DNA of 64,000 nt from Paracoccus pantotrophus (lineage in GTDB: Bacteria > Pseudomonadota > Alphaproteobacteria > Rhodobacterales > Rhodobacteraceae), in NCBI RefSeq assembly GCF_008824185.1, contig NZ_CP044423.1, positions 1,461,821-1,525,820 on the forward strand, given 5' to 3'. The notes under the pieces were generated by a model that saw only the letters and a list, made by a program, of their open reading frames with translations, made no database searches and was not told where the DNA came from. The position numbers and the translations under genes are program-made. Positions 25,647-32,394 of this stretch are shown here, in pieces; position 1 is the stretch's first letter; each line of letters begins with the position of its first letter.

Positions 25647-27026
25647 ATGTCCATTCCCCAACAGGGCGGCGGCCCGATCGAGCGTCCCGAACAACTGGTC
25701 GAATACATCGCCTCGGGCGAAAAGCCGCGGGAAAGCTGGCGGATCGGCACCGAGCACGAGAAATTCGGCTATCGCCATGCCGACCTGATGCCCCTGCCCT
25801 ACGAGGCCGCGCCCGGCCAACCCTCGGTCAAGGCCATGCTGGAGGGATTGCAGGCCCGCTTCGGCTGGACCCCGGTGCTGGAGGCCGGCCATATCATCGG
25901 GCTGGAACGCGACGGCGCCAATGTCAGCCTGGAGCCGGGCGGACAACTGGAACTGTCCGGCGCGCCGCTGGAGACCATCCACCAGACCTGCGACGAGGTG
26001 AACCAGCACCTGGCCGAGGTCAGGGCCGTCGCCGACGATCTGGGTGCAGGCTTCATCGGCCTGGGCGCCGCGCCGGTCTGGACACAGGAGCAGATGCCGA
26101 TGATGCCCAAGGGGCGCTACCGGCTGATGACCGATTACATGGGCCGGGTCGGCACGCTGGGCACGCAGATGATGTATCGCACCTGCACGGTGCAGGTGAA
26201 CCTGGACTTCGCCTCGGAAGCCGACATGGTGCAGAAGCTGCGCGTGGCGCTGGCGCTGCAGCCGGTGGCGAATGCGCTTTTCGCCAATTCGCCCTTCCTC
26301 GACGGCAAGCCGAACGGCTGGAAAAGCTGGCGCGCGCATATCTGGCAGAACCTCGACGCCGCGCGGACCGGCATGCTGCCCTTTGCCTTCGAGGACGGGT
26401 TCGGCTACAAGGCTTGGGTCGATTACGTGCTCGATGTGCCGATGTATTTCGTCTATCGCGACGGCAAATACATCGACGCGCTGGGGCAGAGCTTCCGCGA
26501 TTTCCTGGCCGGCCGCCTGCCGGCGCTGCCGGGCGAGATCCCGACGCTGTCGGATTGGGCCGACCACCTGACCACGGTTTTCCCCGAGGCGCGGGTCAAG
26601 AAATTCATCGAGATGCGCGGCGCCGACGGCGGCCCCTGGCGACGGCTCTGCGCCCTGCCGGCGCTGTGGGTCGGGCTGCTATACGACGCCTCGGCGCTGG
26701 ATGCGGCTTGGGATCTGGTCAAGGGCTGGGACGCCGAGACGCGCGAATCCTGGCGGCAGGGCGCGGGCCTGCGGGCGCTGGATGCCGAGGTGGACGGCAT
26801 GAAGATGCGCGATCTGGCACGCGAGGTGCTGGCGATTTCCGAGGCCGGGCTCAAGGCGCGGGCGCGGACCGGCTCGGGCGGGCTGGTCCCGGACGAGACG
26901 CATTTCCTGAACACGCTGAAGGAAAGCGTCGAGACCGGCAGGGTGCCGGCCGACGAGCTGCTGGGGAAATACCACGGCGAATGGGCGGGCGACCTGAACC
27001 GGATCTATGCCGAATATTCCTATTGA
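25647..27026 (+). CDS. gshA: glutamate-cysteine ligase
   Basis: 459 aa, plant/alphaproteobacterial GCS2 type. It joins glutamate and cysteine with ATP, the first step of glutathione synthesis. Conserved segments are WRIGTEHEKFGY near residue 31, SLEPGGQLELSG near 95, MMYRTCTVQVNLDF near 180, ANSPFLDGKPNGWKSWRAHIW near 238 and EMRGADGGPW near 325. AAAGG lies ahead of ATG 25647. It ends at a strong terminator and converges with the DUF2852 gene. Confidence 0.92.
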   Translation: MSIPQQGGGPIERPEQLVEYIASGEKPRESWRIGTEHEKFGYRHADLMPLPYEAAPGQPSVKAMLEGLQARFGWTPVLEAGHIIGLERDGANVSLEPGGQLELSGAPLETIHQTCDEVNQHLAEVRAVADDLGAGFIGLGAAPVWTQEQMPMMPKGRYRLMTDYMGRVGTLGTQMMYRTCTVQVNLDFASEADMVQKLRVALALQPVANALFANSPFLDGKPNGWKSWRAHIWQNLDAARTGMLPFAFEDGFGYKAWVDYVLDVPMYFVYRDGKYIDALGQSFRDFLAGRLPALPGEIPTLSDWADHLTTVFPEARVKKFIEMRGADGGPWRRLCALPALWVGLLYDASALDAAWDLVKGWDAETRESWRQGAGLRALDAEVDGMKMRDLAREVLAISEAGLKARARTGSGGLVPDETHFLNTLKESVETGRVPADELLGKYHGEWAGDLNRIYAEYSY

Positions 27027-27030
27027 AGCA

Positions 27031-27055
27031 GGGCCGGGTGATCCCCGGCCCTTTT
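27031..27055 (+). terminator. intrinsic terminator after gshA
   Basis: Stem GGGCCGGG/CCCGGCCC with a short TGATC loop is followed by TTTT, starting 5 nt after the gshA stop. It may also help end the convergent transcript. Confidence 0.85.
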
Positions 27056-27059
27056 CGCA

Positions 27060-27503
27060 TCACGCCTGCGGCTCGATCCTTGCAGCCTGCGGCTGATCCG
27101 GTTCCTTGCGGCTTTGCATGAACTGGTCGAACTCGGCCTTGTCCTTGGCCTCGCGCAGCTTTTGCAGGAAGTCGAGGAACTCGCGATGCTCGTCCTCCAG
27201 CCGCTTCAGCGTTTCCTCGCGATAGGCGTCGAAGGCGGTATTGCCGGTCGGCGCCGCATATCCGCGGCCATGGCTGTGGCCGTGGCGGTGATGATGATGG
27301 CGGTGGCGGCAGGAAAACATGCGTTTGCTCCAGATCATGTAACCCAGGATGGCAAGGCCCAAGGGCCAGCAGGCGATGAAGGCCAGGATCATGGCGGCGA
27401 TCCAGGCGCCCTTTCCGCGTTCGTCCAGCCAGTCCCGGATGCCGGCCAGCACGGCACCGATCCGGTCCAGGACGGAGGGGCGCGGGGCGATGTCAGTGTT
27501 CAT
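27060..27503 (-). CDS. DUF2852 membrane protein
   Basis: 147 aa. An amphipathic N-terminus is followed by one hydrophobic segment, WIAAMILAFIACWPLGLAIL, near residues 34-53 and the juxtamembrane MIWSKRMFSC. Next comes a histidine run (RHRHHHHRHGHSHGRG) near 68-82 that could bind metal, and a C-terminal charged coiled-coil segment (REETLKRLEDEHREFLDFLQ). This layout matches the alphaproteobacterial DUF2852 family; function unknown. A near-perfect palindrome lies 16 nt upstream of its start, and a tetR gene is next upstream. Confidence 0.8.
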   Translation of the reverse strand: MNTDIAPRPSVLDRIGAVLAGIRDWLDERGKGAWIAAMILAFIACWPLGLAILGYMIWSKRMFSCRHRHHHHRHGHSHGRGYAAPTGNTAFDAYREETLKRLEDEHREFLDFLQKLREAKDKAEFDQFMQSRKEPDQPQAARIEPQA

Positions 27504-27518
27504 TGCGGTCCCTTTCCG

Positions 27519-27543
27519 ATGTGAATGTTAATCACATTTACAT
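27519..27543. promoter_or_regulatory. 25-bp palindromic operator ahead of DUF2852 gene
   Basis: Halves ATGTGAATGTTA and ATCACATTTACAT: 10 of 12 positions pair around a central A. It lies between the tetR stop and the DUF2852 start. Size and symmetry suit a TetR dimer pair, and the adjacent TetR gene is the obvious candidate. A CRP/FNR-type TGTGA...TCACA reading is the alternative. Confidence 0.65.
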
Positions 27544-27601
27544 AGATGGAGCAGGGCCGGCCGGCTTCAAGGGAAGCGTCGAAAATTTTCATGGAAAAAA
27601 T

Positions 27602-28213
27602 TCAGTCGGGGATCACGCCCAGCCCGCGCAGATAGATCAGGGCCCCACTTTCCAGCATGTCGGCGGCCGAGATGGGCGAGCGCGAGCCGGGCTTGCCGCG
27701 GCCGAACAACTCGACCACGCCATGGCTCAGCGCCCAGACATGGTCGGCGACCATGCCCGGCGGCGGGCGGCGCCCGTCGGGCAATTGCGCGAACAGCGCC
27801 TCGGCCCCGCGCACCAGGATGCCGCGCGCCCGTTCCGAGGCCTGCGACAGCCCGGCATTGCCGGCGATCGACAGGCCCGATTCGAACATGGCCATGTAGA
27901 AGCCGCGCCGCTGGGCGGCAAAGGCCAGGTATTCCTGGCCCATGCGCAGGAAGGCGGTCAGCGGGCGCGGGCGGCCCTGGTCGAAGGCGGCCTCCAGCCG
28001 GTCGGCAAATTCCTCGAAACCCTGGCGTGCGACCTCCTCCAGCAAATCCTCGCGCCCGGCGAAATGGCGATAGGGCGCGGCGGCGCTGACCCCGGCCAGC
28101 CGCGCGGCCTCGGCCAGGGTAAAGGCCTGCGGGCCCTTTTCCTCGATCAGCTGCACCGTGGCCTCGACAAGGGCCTGGCGCAGGTTGCCATGGTGATAGG
28201 AGGTGCGGGCCAT
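27602..28213 (-). CDS. TetR-family transcriptional regulator
   Basis: 203 aa. The N-terminal HTH spans residues 10-55: GNLRQALVEATVQLIEEKG, then FTLAEAARLAGVSAAAPYRHF, where the recognition helix normally has a Y-x-HF ending as here. A C-terminal TetR_C ligand domain follows. The gene is 9 nt downstream of ptsH on the same strand and 98 nt upstream of the DUF2852 gene. The palindrome in that gap is its likely target. Effector unknown. Confidence 0.88.
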   Translation of the reverse strand: MARTSYHHGNLRQALVEATVQLIEEKGPQAFTLAEAARLAGVSAAAPYRHFAGREDLLEEVARQGFEEFADRLEAAFDQGRPRPLTAFLRMGQEYLAFAAQRRGFYMAMFESGLSIAGNAGLSQASERARGILVRGAEALFAQLPDGRRPPPGMVADHVWALSHGVVELFGRGKPGSRSPISAADMLESGALIYLRGLGVIPD

Positions 28214-28222
28214 GTCCGGCCC

Positions 28223-28513
28223 TTACATGCCTTCGCCGAAGTAATCCTCGACCAGGGCAGTCAGCGCATCGGCCAGCTCCCGCGCCTCGGCCCCGCGGGT
28301 GGTGACGCGAATCGCGCTGCCGCGCGGCGCGGCCAGCATCAGCAGGCCCATGATCGAATCGCCCGAGACGCTGATGCCGTCCTTTTCGACGGTGGCCTGG
28401 GCGTCGAAACGTTCGACCGTCTCGACGAACTTGGCGCTGGCCCGCGCATGCAGGCCCTTTTCGTTGATGATCGCCAATTCGCGGGTGACGGCCCCGTTGG
28501 TCATGTCATTCAT
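28223..28513 (-). CDS. ptsH: phosphocarrier protein HPr
   Basis: 96 aa. The active-site motif EKGLHARASAKFV carries the phosphorylatable His22. The regulatory-serine region DSIMGLLMLAAPRG (Ser near residue 53) is the target of HPr kinase, whose gene is in the same cluster. The short N-terminal extension (MNDMTNGAVTRE) is common in alphaproteobacteria. The start overlaps the EIIA stop (ATGA). No EI or sugar EIIBC gene is nearby, so the system is regulatory rather than for sugar uptake. Confidence 0.92.
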   Translation of the reverse strand: MNDMTNGAVTRELAIINEKGLHARASAKFVETVERFDAQATVEKDGISVSGDSIMGLLMLAAPRGSAIRVTTRGAEARELADALTALVEDYFGEGM

Positions 28514-28935
28514 GAAGCGGCACGTTTGGGAATGGGAAGCACATCGGCAGGCAGGACATCATAGCTGTTGATGTACTTGCGTCCCGCATCCTTGGCCAGC
28601 GTCACCGCATCGGCCACCGACAATTTGCGCGATTTGGCCAGTTTCACCAGCATCGGCAGGTTCGCCCCGTAAAGGATCGAGCGGTTCCGCGTCGCGCAGG
28701 CCAGCAGCGACAGGTTCGAGGGCGAGCCCCCGAACAGATCCGTGACCACCACCACGCCGTCGCCCGCATCCACCGCATCCGCGGCGGCGCAGATTTCGGC
28801 CTGCTTCTCGCCCCGGTCATGGTTTTCCTCGATCGCCACGGCCTTGATCCCGGTCTGCGGTCCCACCACATGCTCGACGGCCGAGAGATATTCCCTGGCC
28901 AGCCCGCCATGCGCCACGATGACAATCCCGATCAA
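28510..28935 (-). CDS. PTS EIIA component, mannose-family (regulatory)
   Basis: 141 aa, a stand-alone EIIA of the mannose family fold. The phosphoryl-accepting histidine is His9 in IVIVAHGGLAREY. Other family segments are VVVVTDLFGGSPSN near residue 70 and GANLPMLVKLA near 103. It accepts phosphate from HPr. In alphaproteobacteria lacking a matching permease such EIIA proteins act as signal relays for carbon/nitrogen state (family knowledge). It lies between rapZ and ptsH. Confidence 0.9.
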   Translation of the reverse strand: MIGIVIVAHGGLAREYLSAVEHVVGPQTGIKAVAIEENHDRGEKQAEICAAADAVDAGDGVVVVTDLFGGSPSNLSLLACATRNRSILYGANLPMLVKLAKSRKLSVADAVTLAKDAGRKYINSYDVLPADVLPIPKRAAS

Positions 28936-28959
28936 TTCGCCCCACCACGCACCAGCCGT

Positions 28960-29919
28960 TCAACCTTGCGCCAAAGCTGTGCGAGAGGCCCGCATATGGC
29001 CATCATCCCCAGGTGCCGGCGCCTTTTCACGGCGTTCAAGTTCCCGATGTCTAATTGACACTTGCCAGCCTGCTTTCGCAAGCGCATCTGCCATTTTTTC
29101 CGCCATTGTGACAGAACGGTGTCGCCCCCCGGTACAGCCGAAGCCGATCGCCAGGTGCGCCTTCCCTTCATCCAGATGGGCAGGCAGGGTGAAAAGCACA
29201 AGATCCTGCACCCGGCGGAAGAACTCGTCGAATCGCGAATCGGCCATCACATAATGCTGAACCGGCGAATCGCGCCCGTCCAGCGGCCGCAGGTCCGGCC
29301 GCCAATGCGGATTGGTCAGAAAGCGGCAATCGAACATCATGTCCACCCCGCGCGGCACGCCGCGCTTGTAGGAAAAGGACTGCACCGAGACGGTCAGCCG
29401 CCGCCCCGACTCGGTGTCGAACCAGCGCGCCAGTTCCGCCTTCAGGTCATGCGGCGACAGGTCCGACGTATCGACCAGCACGTCGGCGCGGGCGCGGATC
29501 GGGGCCAGCATGTCGCGCTCGGCGATGATGGCGTCGAGCGGCGAGCCTTCGGCGCGCAGCGGATGACGGCGCCGGGTTTCGTTGAACCGCCGCAAGAGCT
29601 GCTCGGTCGTGCAGTCCAGGAACAGCACCTCGGGTGCGTATTCGGGCAGCCGGGTCAGCCGGTCGATCAGCTCGATCAGGTTGGCGACCGAGAAGTCGCG
29701 GTTGCGCACGTCCAACCCCAAGGCCAGCGGCATCGGCCGCGCCGGCCCGTCCAGCAGCCGCGGGATCAGCGACAGGGGCAGGTTGTCGATCGCCTCGTAG
29801 CCCAGATCCTCCAGCACGTTGATCGCCGTCGAACGCCCGGCCCCGGACGGGCCGGTGATCAGCACCAGCCGCTGGGCGCGTTCTTCCTGGCTCTCCATGG
29901 CGCTTGCCGCCTCCGGCAT
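28960..29919 (-). CDS. rapZ: RNase adapter protein RapZ (YvcJ family)
   Basis: 319 aa, nucleotide-binding. The Walker A-like GPSGAGRST is near residues 23-31, with Arg replacing the usual Lys. YEAIDNLPLSLIPRLL near 43 and VLFLDCTTEQLLRRFNETRR with HPL near 100 are family signatures. The C-terminal GCTGGRHRSVTMAEKMAD near 265 is the conserved RNA/sugar-binding part. In enterics RapZ controls GlmS through small RNAs; in alphaproteobacteria the role is not settled. It starts 9 nt after the hprK stop. Confidence 0.9.
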   Translation of the reverse strand: MPEAASAMESQEERAQRLVLITGPSGAGRSTAINVLEDLGYEAIDNLPLSLIPRLLDGPARPMPLALGLDVRNRDFSVANLIELIDRLTRLPEYAPEVLFLDCTTEQLLRRFNETRRRHPLRAEGSPLDAIIAERDMLAPIRARADVLVDTSDLSPHDLKAELARWFDTESGRRLTVSVQSFSYKRGVPRGVDMMFDCRFLTNPHWRPDLRPLDGRDSPVQHYVMADSRFDEFFRRVQDLVLFTLPAHLDEGKAHLAIGFGCTGGRHRSVTMAEKMADALAKAGWQVSIRHRELERREKAPAPGDDGHMRASRTALAQG

Positions 29920-29928
29920 GGTCCGATC

Positions 29929-30357
29929 CTAGCTTTCGTGCAAATCCGTATCCGCCCGGCCGGCGACAAGATATTGCAACAGTATCGATGCAAGATGAAC
30001 GCGGCCGGCCCCAAGGACAAGGGGCACGGACCTGCCCATTAGGTCAAGCCGCCGGTCGGGCGGCAGCCGGTCGGGCTCGGGGCGCGCCAGATCGACCGCC
30101 AGCGCCACCTCCACCGGCCCATGCGCCCAGGCATGCAGGATGCCGACGCCCCGCGCCTCGATCCGGCCGCGGATCGAATCGGGCGCATCGGCGAGGATCC
30201 GCACCCCCTCGCGGCGCAGCACGGTGCGGTCATCCGCCACCAGCACGGCGCCAAGCGCCATCATCTGCAGCGCCAGCGTGGACTTGCCCGCGCCCGAAGG
30301 GCCCAGGATCAGCAGGCCCCGTTCCCGATGGGCGATGCAGCTTGCATGCAGGATCAT
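29929..30357 (-). CDS. hprK: HPr kinase/phosphorylase, short alphaproteobacterial form
   Basis: 142 aa, only the C-terminal kinase domain, as usual in alphaproteobacteria. The Walker A GPSGAGKST is at residues 19-27 and the HPrK signature near IEARGVGIL at 67-75. It phosphorylates HPr on serine and reports metabolic state. First gene of the hprK-rapZ-EIIA-ptsH set. The expected chvG sensor kinase is not upstream; pckA is divergent instead. Confidence 0.9.
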   Translation of the reverse strand: MILHASCIAHRERGLLILGPSGAGKSTLALQMMALGAVLVADDRTVLRREGVRILADAPDSIRGRIEARGVGILHAWAHGPVEVALAVDLARPEPDRLPPDRRLDLMGRSVPLVLGAGRVHLASILLQYLVAGRADTDLHES

Positions 30358-30455
30358 GGCGCTCTCCCCCTTTTGACGCGAATCGTCCCGGAGCCCGGCC
30401 CCGGATCAGGAGCCTTTGTGGCGTTTTCCTGAAGCCAAGGCCACGATCCGCCAAA

Positions 30456-30488
30456 TGATTGCGCTAACCGTGTGTGATTGCGCTAACC
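30456..30488. repeat. tandem direct repeat upstream of pckA
   Basis: Two exact copies of TGATTGCGCTAACC (30456-30469 and 30475-30488) repeat with a 19-nt period. A degenerate third (TGTGCGCTTTCGCC) begins at 30499. They lie 95-127 nt upstream of pckA and about 100 nt from hprK. Probably binding sites for a regulator of pckA. Confidence 0.6.
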
Positions 30489-30582
30489 CTGTCCATATGT
30501 GCGCTTTCGCCTGGGAAATGCCGTGTTATAGGACGCGCAACGGCCGCTGCCGGCCCGGACTATCAGCAGGAGCAAAGGTGTC

Positions 30583-32181
30583 ATGACCGAACCGCGCGTC
30601 AATCCGAATTGCCGTCTCGAAGACCAGGGGATCACGGGGCTCGGCAATGTCCACTACAACCTGCTCGAACCGGCGCTGGTCGAGGCGGCGATCCAGCGCG
30701 GCGAGGGCAAGCTGGGTCTGGGCGGCACCTTCCTGGTCTCGACCGGGGCGCATACCGGCCGCTCGCCCAAGGACAAGCATGTGGTGCGCACGGCCTCGGT
30801 GGAAGACAGCATCTGGTGGGAAAACAACCGCCCGATGGAGCCCGAAGCCTTCGACCGGCTCCATGCCGACATGCTGGAGCACATGAAGGGCAAGGACTAT
30901 TTCGTGCAAGACCTCTACGGCGGCGCGGATCCTGCCCTGCGCCTCGACGTCCGGGTCGTGACCGAACTGGCCTGGCACGGGCTGTTCATCCGCCACCTGC
31001 TGCGCCGCCCCGAGGCAGCCGAACTGGCCGGCTTCGTGCCCGATTTCACCATCATCAACTGCCCGTCCTTCAAGGCCGACCCGGCCAAGCACGGCTGCCG
31101 CTCGGAGACGGTGATCGCGCTCAATTTCGAAAAGAAGCTGATCCTGATCGGCAACACCGCCTATGCCGGCGAGAACAAGAAATCGGTCTTCACGCTGCTG
31201 AACTACATCCTGCCGGAAAAGGGCGTCATGCCCATGCATTGCTCGGCCAACCACGCCATCGGCAACCCGGACGATTCGGCGATCTTCTTCGGCCTGTCGG
31301 GCACCGGCAAGACCACGCTCTCGGCCGATCCCTCGCGTGTGCTGATCGGCGATGACGAGCATGGCTGGTCCGACCACGGCATCTTCAATTTCGAGGGCGG
31401 CTGCTACGCCAAGACCATCAATCTCTCGGCCGAGGCCGAGCCGGAGATCTACGCCACCTGCTTCAAGTTCGGCACCGTGATCGAGAACATGGTCTACGAC
31501 CCCGACACGCTGGAGCTGGACTTCGAGGACAACTCGCTGACCGACAACATGCGCTGCGCCTATCCGCTGGAGCAGATCTCGAACGCGTCCGCGACCTCGC
31601 TGGGCGGCCAGCCGAAGAACGTCATCATGCTGACCTGCGACGCCTATGGCGTGCTGCCGCCGATCGCGCGGCTGACCCCGGCGCAGGCCATGTATCACTT
31701 CCTGTCGGGCTTCACCTCCAAGACGCCCGGCACCGAGGTCGGCGTGACCGAGCCGACGCCCACCTTCTCGACCTGCTTCGGCGCCCCCTTCATGCCGCGC
31801 CGCCCGGAAGTCTATGGCAAGCTGCTGCAGGAAAAGATCGCCAAGACGGGCGCGGCCTGCTGGCTGGTCAACACCGGCTGGACCGGCGGCGCCTTCGGCA
31901 CCGGCAAGCGCATGCCGATCAAGGCGACCCGCGCGCTCTTGACCGCGGCGCTGGACGGTTCGCTGAACAACGCCCAGTTCCGCAAGGATCCGAATTTCGG
32001 CTTCGAGGTTCCGGTCTCGGTTCCCGGCGTCGAGGACAAGCTGCTCGACCCGCGCCAGACCTGGGCAGAAGGCGCCGCCTATGACGCCCAGGCCCGCAAG
32101 CTGGTCGGCATGTTCAGCGACAATTTTGCGCAATATGCCGACAAGATCGACGACGACGTCCGCGCTGCCGCCATTGGCTGA
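30583..32181 (+). CDS. pckA: phosphoenolpyruvate carboxykinase (ATP)
   Basis: 532 aa, the ATP-dependent type. It converts oxaloacetate to phosphoenolpyruvate at the start of gluconeogenesis. The P-loop GLSGTGKTTLSADPSR is near residues 238-253, the metal-binding kinase-2 motif IGDDEHGW near 258-265, and FEGGCYAKTINLSAEAEPEI near 272. RIGATRPIDF-like motifs are absent, as expected. AGGAGC precedes ATG 30583. Two tandem repeats upstream suggest control; the gene ends at an intrinsic terminator. Confidence 0.95.
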   Translation: MTEPRVNPNCRLEDQGITGLGNVHYNLLEPALVEAAIQRGEGKLGLGGTFLVSTGAHTGRSPKDKHVVRTASVEDSIWWENNRPMEPEAFDRLHADMLEHMKGKDYFVQDLYGGADPALRLDVRVVTELAWHGLFIRHLLRRPEAAELAGFVPDFTIINCPSFKADPAKHGCRSETVIALNFEKKLILIGNTAYAGENKKSVFTLLNYILPEKGVMPMHCSANHAIGNPDDSAIFFGLSGTGKTTLSADPSRVLIGDDEHGWSDHGIFNFEGGCYAKTINLSAEAEPEIYATCFKFGTVIENMVYDPDTLELDFEDNSLTDNMRCAYPLEQISNASATSLGGQPKNVIMLTCDAYGVLPPIARLTPAQAMYHFLSGFTSKTPGTEVGVTEPTPTFSTCFGAPFMPRRPEVYGKLLQEKIAKTGAACWLVNTGWTGGAFGTGKRMPIKATRALLTAALDGSLNNAQFRKDPNFGFEVPVSVPGVEDKLLDPRQTWAEGAAYDAQARKLVGMFSDNFAQYADKIDDDVRAAAIG

Positions 32182-32205
32182 AGGCTGACGGAGGGATGAT
32201 GCGAG

Positions 32206-32231
32206 GGGCGGTCCAATGGGGCCGCCCTTTT
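32206..32231 (+). terminator. intrinsic terminator after pckA
   Basis: Stem GGGCGG/CCGCCC with loop TCCAATGGGG is followed by TTTT, 25 nt after the pckA stop. Confidence 0.75.
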
Positions 32232-32283
32232 CGCTTTCGGCACCGCCTAAGGGGGCTTTGCGCCCCCGCCGGCCTGCGGCCGA

Positions 32284-32363
32284 CTCCCCCGCAGGATATT
32301 TAGGCAAGAAAGAAGCCCTGCACCCCTCGCGGCTTTCTCCGTTTTCCAAATACCCTGGGGGAG
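32284..32363. repeat. dispersed inverted-pair repeat, copy at pckA-rnr gap
   Basis: One arm at 32284-32312 (CTCCCCCGCAGGATATTTAG and onward) and an inverted arm at 32333-32363 carrying the core CCGTTTTCCAAATACCC. The arms pair imperfectly across about 20 nt. The same core occurs at 41610, 48344/48515 and 52667/52751/52802. Confidence 0.7.
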
Positions 32364-32394
32364 CGCGGAACGCGCGGGGGCAAGGCCCCCTTCT

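Noticed and set aside
30456..30488. Tandem repeats as a CRISPR fragment
   Set aside because: Only two 14-bp copies with a 5-nt spacer; too short and no cas genes.
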